A stretch of 64,000 bases of DNA from Deferribacteres bacterium (GTDB lineage Bacteria; Zhuqueibacterota; Zhuqueibacteria; Zhuqueibacterales; Geothermadaptataceae): assembly GCA_020633655.1 (NCBI GenBank), contig JACKDF010000003.1, forward strand, positions 504,634 to 568,633, in the 5' to 3' direction. Below are positions 18,051 to 29,591 of this stretch, one piece after another (the first letter of the stretch is position 1; the number at the start of each line of letters is the position of its first letter). The notes below the pieces were generated by a model. It ran no database searches. It had not been told where the DNA came from and saw nothing but the letters and a program-made list of their open reading frames with translations. A program made the position numbers and the translations under genes.

Positions 18051-19253
18051 TTACTGCTTCGTAAACAAATCTTGCAAAACAAGTTGTGTCGTTTTTATTA
18101 CGCCGTTTCGTTTGTACGTCAGTTTCACGCTCTTGCCTGTATCACCACGTATCACTCGGTAAATTTCATCGAGCGAATAGGCTGCAGCGTCTTTGTCATT
18201 TACTGAAAGGATTTCATCTTCAGACTGTAGTCCGGCTACTATGGCAGGTGAGTTCTCATATACCTGAAAGACGACTTTTTTACCTTCGGGCTCGATAATG
18301 AATAAGCCAGAGTTATCATCTGGTAATCCAACAGGTTTTTCGTAAACGGAACCAAGCATGATTCGTTCATGTGCATAATCGAGGATTAAATCTTGCCGGG
18401 CAAGAATTGCTGCTCCCATGGTACCGGCATTTTCTCGTCTTTCAGTTCCGGCTGCTTCGATAGTAACACCGGCAATAAGGCTTCGGTATTGAGTTGATGC
18501 AAAATTGAGCAGATCGATTTTGAATACTCTCCCTATTGTCGTTCCTCCACCACCAACACCTATTGTCTTCAGATAATTAGGCGCACTTTTTTCAAGGTTT
18601 GCATCTTCATAAAAATTTAAAGCAAAAGCAATCCCATCGATGCTGCCTGTATCAAGCTTGATTTCTGCTGAATACCCTTTATCGCGCAACTGCCGGATGG
18701 AGAAAGGCATGAGCACTTCTCCTTTGACAATGCGAATAGGCACAACACGATAGTCTTCTGCAGGAAACTCATCGTTTGACGAATAAACGAGTATATCACC
18801 ATCCTCGTAATTCAACCGCAAAATGTATCTTTCAATAAATTGATGACCCAAAATTCCGTGAAACTTTACCCCGATAAATTGCGCTAATTGGGCAAGAGGT
18901 GCCGACTGTGCACCTAGCTTGTCAACGATTATATCACCGAGTTGGAAAGAGAATTCCTTAATTTCACCCATTTCGATATACCCGCCTGGTTGCAGCACCT
19001 TTTGTGGATTTTCTACTTTCAGATGGAGTTCACGAACGAAAGAAGCGTCTATTACATTGATATCAAATCCGGTATCAAGGATGAATTGGCCGGTCTTACC
19101 GTTTGCGAAGTTTAAATGAAGAAGCGGCAAACCTAGAGGTGTTGTTATTTTAACTTGAGTCAGGAGTTCAGGATCTTTAGCGCTCAACGAATAAATCAGC
19201 AGATTAAACAGAATGATGATTTTTACGAGTTGCATAATAGCTTTACTTTGCAT
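18051..19253 (-). CDS. Exported retropepsin-like aspartic protease with PDZ domain
   Basis: 400 residues with a ribosome site AGGAG before ATG 19253 and a signal peptide (about 1-25). Two aspartyl-protease half-domains occur in one chain: FILDTGFD with Asp60 and IKLDTGSID with Asp201. A PDZ domain follows at about 315-395 (VYENSPAIVAGLQSEDEILSVND). Bacterial relatives usually have one or two such half-domains and sit in the periplasm or on the surface; substrates are unknown. The gene is isolated between two AraC genes. Confidence 0.85.
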   Translation of the reverse strand: MQSKAIMQLVKIIILFNLLIYSLSAKDPELLTQVKITTPLGLPLLHLNFANGKTGQFILDTGFDINVIDASFVRELHLKVENPQKVLQPGGYIEMGEIKEFSFQLGDIIVDKLGAQSAPLAQLAQFIGVKFHGILGHQFIERYILRLNYEDGDILVYSSNDEFPAEDYRVVPIRIVKGEVLMPFSIRQLRDKGYSAEIKLDTGSIDGIAFALNFYEDANLEKSAPNYLKTIGVGGGGTTIGRVFKIDLLNFASTQYRSLIAGVTIEAAGTERRENAGTMGAAILARQDLILDYAHERIMLGSVYEKPVGLPDDNSGLFIIEPEGKKVVFQVYENSPAIVAGLQSEDEILSVNDKDAAAYSLDEIYRVIRGDTGKSVKLTYKRNGVIKTTQLVLQDLFTKQ

Positions 19254-19394
19254 TTTAATTTCTCCTTTTTTGCAAATTTTGGGGACAGTAACATAAAAGG
19301 TGCTCGTCTGTTTTTTTTAATCTTGCTAAAAAAAGAATGAAAAAATTATACACAAAGCGTGGCAGATTCGGAAAGGTAGACCAATTTTATATCT

Positions 19395-20498
19395 TTATTT
19401 TATCGATTTAATGTATTGCGATGGAGTAATTCCAGTATTTTTTTTAAAGGCGCGGTTAAAAGCAGCTTTAGAATTGAAGCCGGCATCAAGGGCGATACTG
19501 AGAATTACACGAGAATGATGTTCCCCCGTATTTAATCGCTGCTTGACATTTTCGACACGATAGTAATTAATATAATCAAAAAAATTCAACCCCTTTTCTT
19601 CATTTATAATTTGTGAAAGATATTTGGGCGGGATGTTCGTCTTTTGGGAAAGCGAATTTAGATTAAGCTTAGGATTTAGAAACGGTTGTTCAATGAGCAT
19701 GTATTCATTCAATCTATCCCTAAAAATATGCTTATCGGATTCTTTTAAAACAGATTTCTCATATTTAATTTTTATCATTTGTGGAAGAAATAAACCAGGC
19801 GTTGTCAAACCGTGATAAATCAGAACAATTGAAAAAGCAAACCATGAAAAAACTTCAGCGATGACAACGTACTCATAAGCAAAAGCATTATGCAATATCT
19901 CATCAAAAAGAATATTGAATGCTGTCGTTATAAAAAAGATCAACAAACTTAAAAGCAAAAACATGATAATACGAATGTGTTTTATTTCGGGTATTTGCTT
20001 ACGGGATAGTTGCGAGCTGACACCGTAAACTAGGCGCATACATTGAATGACAAATGCAAAACTCAACAGATTACCAAAAATTGGGATGAAATAGGCAACA
20101 AGATAATTTGCTGGAATGTCTTGTATATAGTGGATTTTTTCTTCGAAAGAAAGAATATGATAATCAAAAATAAAAAATAGTATAAATGAAAAACCTGGAA
20201 CAAAATAGAGTATATTTTTTGAGCTGAATCGAAAATTCGGATCCAGGGTTGATTTTGTATAAAGCAGGAGTATTGGTGTTGTAAAAATAGCGGAGAAATT
20301 GAAGACGAATAGATATTGTGGATATTCGAGAACATTAAAATTCGCCTGGTAATAATGATCAATAAAAGCAATGACGAGTGAAATCAACAAAAATGACAGG
20401 AATCGATTCGAGTAGTTTTTTCTTCTTTTTCCGCTAACAAGAAAAACTGCGAAAAAAGTACATTGGAAAATTGCGATTCCGATCAATAAATTAAGCAT
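19395..20498 (-). CDS. Membrane-bound AraC-family regulator
   Basis: About 367 residues from ATG 20498. The N-terminal 220 residues contain about seven hydrophobic helices (LLIGIAIFQCTFFAVFLVS, FLSFLLISLVIAFI, ILYFVPGFSFILFFIF and others). The C-terminus is an AraC double helix-turn-helix with TNIPPKYLSQIINEEKGLNFFDYINYYRVE and SIALDAGFNSKAAFNRAFKKNTGITPSQY. This architecture is common in Bacteroidota and lets a membrane sensor act directly on DNA. It ends with the conserved AraC tail. Neighbours do not reveal the target genes. Confidence 0.88.
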   Translation of the reverse strand: MLNLLIGIAIFQCTFFAVFLVSGKRRKNYSNRFLSFLLISLVIAFIDHYYQANFNVLEYPQYLFVFNFSAIFTTPILLLYTKSTLDPNFRFSSKNILYFVPGFSFILFFIFDYHILSFEEKIHYIQDIPANYLVAYFIPIFGNLLSFAFVIQCMRLVYGVSSQLSRKQIPEIKHIRIIMFLLLSLLIFFITTAFNILFDEILHNAFAYEYVVIAEVFSWFAFSIVLIYHGLTTPGLFLPQMIKIKYEKSVLKESDKHIFRDRLNEYMLIEQPFLNPKLNLNSLSQKTNIPPKYLSQIINEEKGLNFFDYINYYRVENVKQRLNTGEHHSRVILSIALDAGFNSKAAFNRAFKKNTGITPSQYIKSIK

Positions 20499-20742
20499 AA
20501 CTTTCTTGTGTATTTCAACGCTGATACTTTTCGGGCCAGGACAGTGCAGCAAGTAAGCTATGCGGTTCAAATCTTCCGGATGTTCTAAAAAAGTATATGG
20601 ACCCAAATAGCATTTTGCTCTGATTGCCGTACATGACTATAGTGCTAGCGTCTACAATTTTAAATTAAACCGTTAGAATTTCTTTAACAAAGATATAAAA
20701 AAAGACAAAATATACAACGCGATTGGACACTGAAAAAATGTT

Positions 20743-20950
20743 CGCTCTGTTTAAGGAAAGGTCTGAATTACGAGCCGAATAAATGGAATTTTTAAAACGC
20801 AGAGATGCAAAGGCGCAGAGATTCGCAGAGCTTTTAAAAATATTTTCTCTGCGTAACTCTGCTTCCCGGCGGCTCTGCGTTAGACTAAATTTTGTTTTTC
20901 ATGTTGGCCATAATTCATGGTGTAATTCATATTGTTCGTTTAACATAGCT
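20743..20950 (+). repeat. MITE-like element, copy 2
   Basis: 208 bp, almost identical to copy 1 and in the same orientation, from CGCTCTGTTTAAGG to TTTAACATAGCT. The flanking octamers (aaaatgtt and ttcaaatt) do not match, so this copy has no visible target duplication and may result from recombination between copies. Confidence 0.85.
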
Positions 20951-20988
20951 TTCAAATTTTATCTGTCGGCCGATGCGTTTTTATTAAA

Positions 20989-21915
20989 TTACACATCTCT
21001 TGTCGGATCGCCCGAACGCCAGGCAACGCCGTCTCCCCTATCCATCTTTGCCATGGTTGCCATGTCCACTTCATCGATGGCAAAGCCGAACAAATCACTA
21101 TTTTGTCGAATTCGTTCTATGTTGCCGCTTTTGGGCAAAACAGCATAACCTTTCTGAATGCCCCAGCGCAGAAGAACCTGGGCTTCTGTCACACCATATT
21201 TTTTCGCCATTGTCTTGAACGGCGAATCCACAACTGCACCGTCAGCTTTCATCTGTTCCGTCTTGGCACTTGCCTGCCCTTCGACAGCACGCCAGCTTGC
21301 AAGCGGCACAAGACTGCTATAAGCAATAATACCAATGTTGTTCTGCTTTAAGTAAGAGACTAATTCCGGCTTTTGCGACCACGGATGCAGCTCGATTTGA
21401 TTGGCGTTTGGTATTGGCAATCCGGCAGCTTTAATTTCCTCAATGTGGGTTTCATTGAAATTGCTGACACCAATGGCACGCACCTTACCTTGCCGCTGCA
21501 GTTCGACGAAGGCCTTCCATTGTTCGAGTCGCTGGGAGCCGGCAAAAGGCGCATGAATCAAATACAGGTCGACGTAATCCATTTGCAGCCGGGCCAAACT
21601 CGCGTTTAAAGACTCGATAGTAATATCATAGGATTTTACCGTTTGTCCCCAGGCTGCGTTGCCGGGATAGAGTTTTGTCGTGACAAAGATATCCTCCCGT
21701 GCCATTCCCAACGCTTCAATCGCCATTTTGATTCCCAAACCGACACCGTGCTCATTCCCATAGGCTTCCGCTGTATCGATATGCCGGTAGCCTGATTTGA
21801 TGGCTTGTTGCACCAGGGACGGCGCGTCTTCGTCTTTAATAAGGTAAGTGCCGAATCCAACCATCGGCATTTTAATATCGTTTGTCAGGTTAATAGATTG
21901 TTGTGGGGTATGCAT
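20989..21915 (-). CDS. Aldo/keto reductase, AKR5-like (2,5-diketogluconate reductase family)
   Basis: 308 residues, AAGGAG before ATG 21915. The tetrad is Asp47, Tyr52 (HIDTAEAYG), Lys81 (VTTKLYP) and His121 (LYLIHAPF). Further motifs are IGVSNFNETHIEEI, ANQIELHPWSQ and VLPKSGNIERI. Family members reduce keto-sugars, sugar acids and aldehydes with NADPH. The gene stands alone beside a lyase gene. A relic of a close paralogue lies at 17854-17941. Confidence 0.9.
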   Translation of the reverse strand: MHTPQQSINLTNDIKMPMVGFGTYLIKDEDAPSLVQQAIKSGYRHIDTAEAYGNEHGVGLGIKMAIEALGMAREDIFVTTKLYPGNAAWGQTVKSYDITIESLNASLARLQMDYVDLYLIHAPFAGSQRLEQWKAFVELQRQGKVRAIGVSNFNETHIEEIKAAGLPIPNANQIELHPWSQKPELVSYLKQNNIGIIAYSSLVPLASWRAVEGQASAKTEQMKADGAVVDSPFKTMAKKYGVTEAQVLLRWGIQKGYAVLPKSGNIERIRQNSDLFGFAIDEVDMATMAKMDRGDGVAWRSGDPTRDV

Positions 21916-22066
21916 TGGTACTCCTTGATTTATTCATTATGAGTTTTGATGGGACGGGCACAATATAATCCAATCCAGGACAAATCCATCTATCTTATCG
22001 CGCCAATATAATATTCAATCACGCCAAAATGAAATGCAAAAGTACTGTCTAAATTATTTATACTTC

Positions 22067-22150
22067 GTCATTCCGTCATGCTTTTAGACGGAATCCACGC
22101 CAGGATAAAAAAACAAAAGTGGATACCCGATAAAAGCATTCGGGTATGAC
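22067..22150. repeat. REP-like palindrome (GTCATTCC family), copy 1
   Basis: Begins GTCATTCCGTCATGCTTTTAG, ends GCATTCGGGTATGAC, with two inner hairpins (for example CCGTC..GACGG). Related units lie at 32340, 35258, 36536 and 44805. The 323-bp gap around it holds no gene. Confidence 0.65.
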
Positions 22151-22238
22151 ATTTACCGGACATTATTTTTGGAAATCGTTATAGTTAATCAGTTATATCC
22201 GTGTTCTATTCTTATGATAAAATGGCTAAACAATGTGG

Positions 22239-23348
22239 TTATTTTAAAAGGGAGATTCCGTGGGTAAAGGTCAGAAAGGGGGCAGAATGTGTCGCTGTCA
22301 TTGGGCGCGATTCGGTAAGCAGGGCTGCCGCGTCATCATTGGGCCAATGGGCGTTTAAAATTTCAAAATAGGAGAAATAACGCACGCCTGTCAGTTTCAC
22401 TGGATCGCCTTTCCAATAAGGGAAATCATCCGGTTTCCGCGTCCACCCGGCAATTTTTTCATAAGCTTGTTTCAAGGTGTGACCACTGGGGGATGTGTAA
22501 TCATACAAGTCCATTCCATTGACTCGAAGGATCTCTGCGGCGATTGTTTGCGGCATGAGGGAGAAATGTGAATACCAAATGCCACGCATTCCTTCGGAGC
22601 GCTTCACTTCATGCGGGAGATGGCCATCTGCAGCAATTTGATGCTCGATGAAGTACTTCCATCTTTCTGCGCACTCAGCAAACAGCACTTCATCTTTCAG
22701 GAATGCCGCACAGGAGACAGCAAGCACCAAACCCCAATTGCCCCAGTTGTTCTCCCGGCTCATGGTATTCATGGGGAGCGCCTTGTTCCGCAAAAATTCG
22801 GAAAACACCTCCTGCTGTTCCTTTGGCCAAAGGCTGATTTCATCCCTGAGGAGATCCGCCGCAAAGATTAGTGCAGGAAAGTGATAACTGAAGGAGAGCA
22901 TTGAATCGTCCTTGCGACTCATGGATTCTATTTCCGTAGCCCAGGCATTGATAATGCGTACCGCAGATCGAGCGTATTTCTCCTGCCCCGTTACGCGGTA
23001 GCAAAGGGCCATCGCGTAAGCGGCATTTGCCTCATCCCGCAATCCATTTTTCGCATTTTTGTGGCCTTCGGCATCGTTGTAGTACCCGGGGACATACCAT
23101 TGTTTGGGCACTGAAGGCGTACGATCAAGGTTTTGGTCCGCATGCATGCGGCACGCCTCGAACGCAGTATAGACAGGACTTCGTTTCTCAATTACTGCTT
23201 TTTTTAGAGCATCCATTCGAGAGTCAGAAATGAATACGGAGGAGAACAAAGGTTTCGTTGTTTCCATTACATGGCCTGGAGCGTATGAAAATGGGGTAAG
23301 GGATAAGATGAGATTGCAGAAAAATGTGAATTTATTTGGAATCATCAT
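22239..23348 (-). CDS. Exported alginate-lyase-superfamily polysaccharide lyase
   Basis: 369 residues with a signal peptide (about 1-25). The alpha-toroid alginate-lyase family (PF05426-like) is recognised from GLRDEANAAYAMALCYRVTG, MSRENNWGNWG (Asn200, Asn201) and the block HLPHEVKRSEGMRGIWYSHF (His246, Arg250, Tyr259), which supply the usual Asn/His/Arg/Tyr catalytic set. Members cleave uronate polymers such as alginate or glucuronan by beta-elimination, releasing unsaturated uronates. Those products are what KduI/KduD encoded at 54503-56281 would handle. The polymer is not known. Confidence 0.78.
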   Translation of the reverse strand: MMIPNKFTFFCNLILSLTPFSYAPGHVMETTKPLFSSVFISDSRMDALKKAVIEKRSPVYTAFEACRMHADQNLDRTPSVPKQWYVPGYYNDAEGHKNAKNGLRDEANAAYAMALCYRVTGQEKYARSAVRIINAWATEIESMSRKDDSMLSFSYHFPALIFAADLLRDEISLWPKEQQEVFSEFLRNKALPMNTMSRENNWGNWGLVLAVSCAAFLKDEVLFAECAERWKYFIEHQIAADGHLPHEVKRSEGMRGIWYSHFSLMPQTIAAEILRVNGMDLYDYTSPSGHTLKQAYEKIAGWTRKPDDFPYWKGDPVKLTGVRYFSYFEILNAHWPNDDAAALLTESRPMTATHSAPFLTFTHGISLLK

Positions 23349-23598
23349 GGTGATCTTTCTTTTTTAAACCAGCCGTAGAAATCATATGCACAACTGCTTA
23401 CATAGAAACTGATGCACATAATCAAAAGACCATTGTCTATTTTTCATGAATTTGGCTTGAGTATTTTTCCTGAATGTGTCCAATTAGGCAAAATTATTAT
23501 TTTAAACATGCGACAAGGCAAAAAAATTAGAATTATTGATTTGATCTTAAGCGTGTTAGATGTTTGATTAGCTACGAATGCTGTCTGTACAGTGCATT

Positions 23599-26128
<2,530 letters not shown>

Positions 26129-26136
<8 letters not shown>

Positions 26137-27718
26137 TAAATAGACTCAATTGAATTTCCAGTGGACGGATTACTTTTTCGATGTAGTCAATTTCTTCAGA
26201 AGTGAGATCGTATTTTTTGTAAAGAGCTTCGTCTGTCCAAATTCTATCCCATACCTGAACTGGAACCCATGAATACATCGGTCGCAGTGCGTCTTGTGTG
26301 AGTTTACGCAGAGAAACAAGATGTCTGAAAAATTTGGTGCAGTAATAAGACTCAATGCTTTGTGCTTCATCCTCACTTGTCACATAGAATGCGAGGAAGG
26401 TTTGAGTAGCAACAGATGGTGGTGGACTCAACCAAGGCTTGCCGAGTACATAGTCTGGAATTTTTTGGCCACCATCTGAACCTGCTTTGGGAACAAGCAC
26501 TTTCCATTTGTCAATGAGGTCGACATTCTTGCTAATTGCACTCCGTGGAACAAACCCAGTGTAGCGTTTACCTGTTCGAACGTAGTGGAGCATTATATCT
26601 CCAGATCTCTTTTCGTTATGAAATCCTTCAAAGTTTGTCGCGATTCCGAAGGGGGTGTCTGCAGTTAAGATGTTGGTGATGGACTGCTCGCCGGCCTTTA
26701 AAACTTTGCGTAAGATGCTCACAGATAAAGGATGGCGAACAAATACATCAAATTCATCAAGTTGTCGTGTTGAAAATGCCTCTTCGTCCCCACGGACTAT
26801 CGTGACATCGCATGAACTATTATGTGTTTCTGACCATAGGAAATAGCAAATACCACCTTTGACTTCGACGTTTGGAAATACTTCTCTTGAGACAGGGAAG
26901 TCGACCAACTTAAAAAGTTTCTGTGAATTGAGCATTTCCTTTCGAAACTCATCAAGTCCGCGTCCACCTGCAAGCCAACGGGAAGGAACCACCATCGACA
27001 AATACTTTGGCGCAAGGCTTTTTGCTTGATCTACAAATAGGTGATAGATGGATGAATCGCTTGATCCCCCTGCGCCCCCTTTCATCTGATAAGGTGGATT
27101 TCCTATAATCACATCGAATTGCATGTCTCCTCCAAACAGCTCGGCAATACGAGCCTTTATATCACTGGTATGAATAAAAGCATAAGCATAGTTTTCAAGC
27201 TCTGTATCACGGTCTAAAATCGCTTTCGGCGCACCACAGAACTCACATTTGGTGCCCCTCCAATTGTGTTCAATTCGCTCGAACCAGACATTTCCTGAAT
27301 CGTCTTTGAAGTTTTTCGCAATAGAATGCTGGCCGTTTGCGTGCTTTGAGCAGTAGATACTTCTCCGGGCAAGTAGGCTGGTGAGGTGCGTTATGCCAAT
27401 GCCAAACACCTGCTTTGTCAAAATGTGATTGACGCGTTCTTCCAGATCGGGAATTTCGTCCGCAAGTCCCCTGGTCAGACGGCTGGTGATTTCGCGCAGG
27501 AAAACACCGGATTTCGTGCACGGGTCGAGAAATTTTACCTGCTTGTCTGCCCAGATATTGACGCCATCGTTATCCGCAGCCCATGCCTCGGCCAGCGTGT
27601 CCAACATGCGATTTGCAAACGCCGGTGGTGTAAAAACTTCATCATTGGAAAGATTGGCTATGCACGTCAGCACATCCGGGTTGCGGCCGCGCAGGGCAAA
27701 ACCGGCTTGCGTGCTCAT
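26129..27718 (-). CDS. Adenine-specific DNA methyltransferase (Eco57I-like), large subunit
   Basis: 529 residues. SAM-binding motif I is divergent (FLDPCTKSGVF, residues 63-73) and the catalytic motif IV is NPPY at 207-210 in FDVIIGNPPYQMKGG. A CEFC pair near 158-161 may bind zinc. A C-terminal target-recognition-like region ends in DYIEKVIRPLEIQLSLFNE. It works with the helicase downstream and the small methyltransferase upstream. Its first about 25 codons are repeated twice upstream (27715-27972 and 28546-28743), so this start at 27718 is a duplicated copy that keeps the gene open after an insertion. Confidence 0.87.
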
Positions 27719-27972
27719 TCGATGACCTCGAAATAGGGTTTATATGCCCCGAAGGGGCTGATTGCGGCATGTGATTGCGCCCCTTCAGGGCTGGTGAATA
27801 TGATGTGGCCTTTTCCCAAGGCGTTGCCTTGGGCTATCACAGAATGCCCCGTTGGGGCAACTTTCAGATGATTCATGGTTTGGCCTCGATCGTTTTGGTT
27901 CGAGATTTTGACAATGCATGTCAACACGTCCGGGTTGCGGCCGTGCAGGGCAAAACCGGCCTGTCTACTCAT
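27715..27972 (-). pseudogene. Duplicated 5' fragment of the methyltransferase gene, copy B
   Basis: An 85-codon frame begins MSRQAGFALHGRNPDVLTC, matching the start of the large methyltransferase, then runs into palindromic DNA (CCCAAGG..CCTTGGG) after about 25 codons. The 205 bp from 27768 to 27972 correspond base for base in length to 28539-28743. It is unlikely to make a useful protein. Confidence 0.75.
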
Positions 27973-28088
27973 TCGACGACTTCGTAATTGGGTTTATAGG
28001 CCCCAAAGGGGCTGAATGCGAAAGCCCAGGGCATCGCCCTGGGTAAATATCCGAAAACCAACCAAGCCCTGAAAGGGCGCAACGCCGT

Positions 28089-28541
28089 TCAATCCCACAC
28101 ATATTTTTCATCGTATTCGATATCATATTTATCCAGCAAACGCCGGTATTCATCCTGAAACGTCACCGCCCGGTGATGTTCCGCCTGATTGCCAATGTAT
28201 TTTTCAAGCGCCCCGCGCTGGGACGGGCTGATTGAGAAAATGCCGTAACCACCCTGCCAGTGAAAGCGCGCGTAACAATCCGCCTTTGTTTTCAGCCATT
28301 TGGACGAGCCGGTCTTAATCTCCTGCACAAGATCGGCGGGTGCGCAAGTGCGTGGCAGCGCAATAAGCAAATGAATATGGTCAGCGACCGAGCCAGCCTT
28401 GAGCAGCGTGCCTTTTTGGTTCTTCACAATGCCGCCGATGTAGGCGTGAAGTTCATCGCGGATGTCGTCGGCCAGCACCGCCTCCCGGTTCTTCGTCGAG
28501 AACACCAGATGCGCGAGAATTTGTGCAAGGGATTGTGGCAT
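28089..28541 (-). CDS. IS200-like / REP-associated tyrosine transposase (RAYT)
   Basis: 150 residues of the Y1 (HUH) transposase superfamily. The metal-binding motif is HIH in VADHIHLLIALPR, and the region WQGGYGIFSISPSQ with LEKYIGNQAEHH carries the conserved aromatic and helix of this group. These enzymes cut and join single strands at hairpins. Palindromes stand on both sides: GCCCC..GGGGC and CCCAGGGC..GCCCTGGG near 28000-28050, and CCCAAGGCGTTGCCTTGGG near 28587. It is inserted in the restriction-modification operon between two copies of the methyltransferase 5' end. Confidence 0.88.
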   Translation of the reverse strand: MPQSLAQILAHLVFSTKNREAVLADDIRDELHAYIGGIVKNQKGTLLKAGSVADHIHLLIALPRTCAPADLVQEIKTGSSKWLKTKADCYARFHWQGGYGIFSISPSQRGALEKYIGNQAEHHRAVTFQDEYRRLLDKYDIEYDEKYVWD

Positions 28542-28545
28542 GTGA

Positions 28546-28743
28546 TTACGCCCCTTCAGGGCTGATTAATGTGATGTGGCCTTTTCCCAAGGCGTTGCCT
28601 TGGGCTTTCACAGGATGCCCCTTTGGGGCGAGTGCCAGACGATTCATGGTGTGGCCTCGTTCGTTTTCGTTCGAGAGATTGGCAATACACGTCAGTACAT
28701 CCTGGTTGCGGCCGCGCAGGGCAAAACTGGCTTGCGTGCTCAT
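28546..28743 (-). pseudogene. Original 5' end of the methyltransferase gene, cut off by insertion, copy C
   Basis: A 65-codon frame from ATG 28743 starts MSTQASFALRGRNQDVLTC and diverges into palindromic DNA after NLSN. Its ATG overlaps the stop of the small methyltransferase as ATGA (28740-28743), the coupling expected for the ancestral start of the large subunit. The reading frame now ends before the transposase gene. Confidence 0.75.
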
Positions 28744-29393
28744 TTATCCTCCTGTGAAGCTGCTGCAAGTTGGCGGATCGTCATTTGGGGATATGTTTTT
28801 ATTGGCGAGAAAATCTCATGTTTACCAAGTTGGGCAAAGAGTGAATCTTCCGCGCTAAAGGCTGAGGACTGCCTGAGGGTGTCAAGTCGGAAATCACGGC
28901 GTTGGAATTTTCCTTTGCCTAAGTAACCCCACTCTGCAAACGTAATTGCCTTATCGTCGTGGGTGCGCATCTTCAGGGCATCGCCGTGGACAAGATTCTG
29001 CGACAGCACAAACGACGCCGCTTGATAGATGTCGTCCGACTCTTCAAGCTGCAAATAACCGGCAAGAATTTCAAGCATATTTGCCCGACACTCAGCGATG
29101 TTGTCGGCAAGCAGTTCAATCCCGTACGTGCACATCAGGCCGAGCAGGGCGTAATGCTGCTTTTCAAATTCGGACTTGCCAAATTTGAGTTCAACTGCTG
29201 CAAGTTTGCGTTGCAGAACTTTGACGAGAAAGTTGCCGCTCCCACACGCCGGTTCCAGGAAACGCGAGTCTATCCGTTCTGTTTCGTCTTTAACAAGGTC
29301 AAGCATCGCTTCAACCAGCCAATCTGGTGTGAAAACCTCTCCGTGATCAGCAACACGTTGTTTGGATTTGATATATTTCTTAGTCATATGCAT
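28740..29393 (-). CDS. Small N6-adenine DNA methyltransferase-like subunit
   Basis: 217 residues. The start KQRVADHGEVFTPDWLVEAML and SAM motif I FLEPACGSGNFL (residues 46-57) are clear, but no NPPY catalytic motif follows; the chain ends soon after EWGYLGKGKFQRRDF. From memory, a short methyltransferase-like partner of this kind accompanies Eco57I-like large subunits, so lack of NPPY may be normal rather than a truncation. First gene of the restriction-like operon; it was probably coupled to the large subunit by the ATGA at 28740-28743. Confidence 0.85.
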   Translation of the reverse strand: MHMTKKYIKSKQRVADHGEVFTPDWLVEAMLDLVKDETERIDSRFLEPACGSGNFLVKVLQRKLAAVELKFGKSEFEKQHYALLGLMCTYGIELLADNIAECRANMLEILAGYLQLEESDDIYQAASFVLSQNLVHGDALKMRTHDDKAITFAEWGYLGKGKFQRRDFRLDTLRQSSAFSAEDSLFAQLGKHEIFSPIKTYPQMTIRQLAAASQEDK

Positions 29394-29591
29394 TTTGCAT
29401 TGATGTTTCTTTTATTCTTAAGTATATAGATTTTTTTCAGCTATAGTGCGATTTTTTTTTATGATAACAAATATTTACAAACTCGATAATGTAAATTGAA
29501 AAGATAATATGATTACTCTGAGAATAACATGCCCAAATATTTCATGAATTGTGCACATCTCTTATCAGAAAACTGCTACAAAATATCGCAC

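Noticed and set aside
27768..28640. CRISPR-like repeats beside the restriction genes
   Set aside because: The repeats are 205-bp blocks and palindromes without regular short repeat-spacer spacing; a transposase unit explains them.
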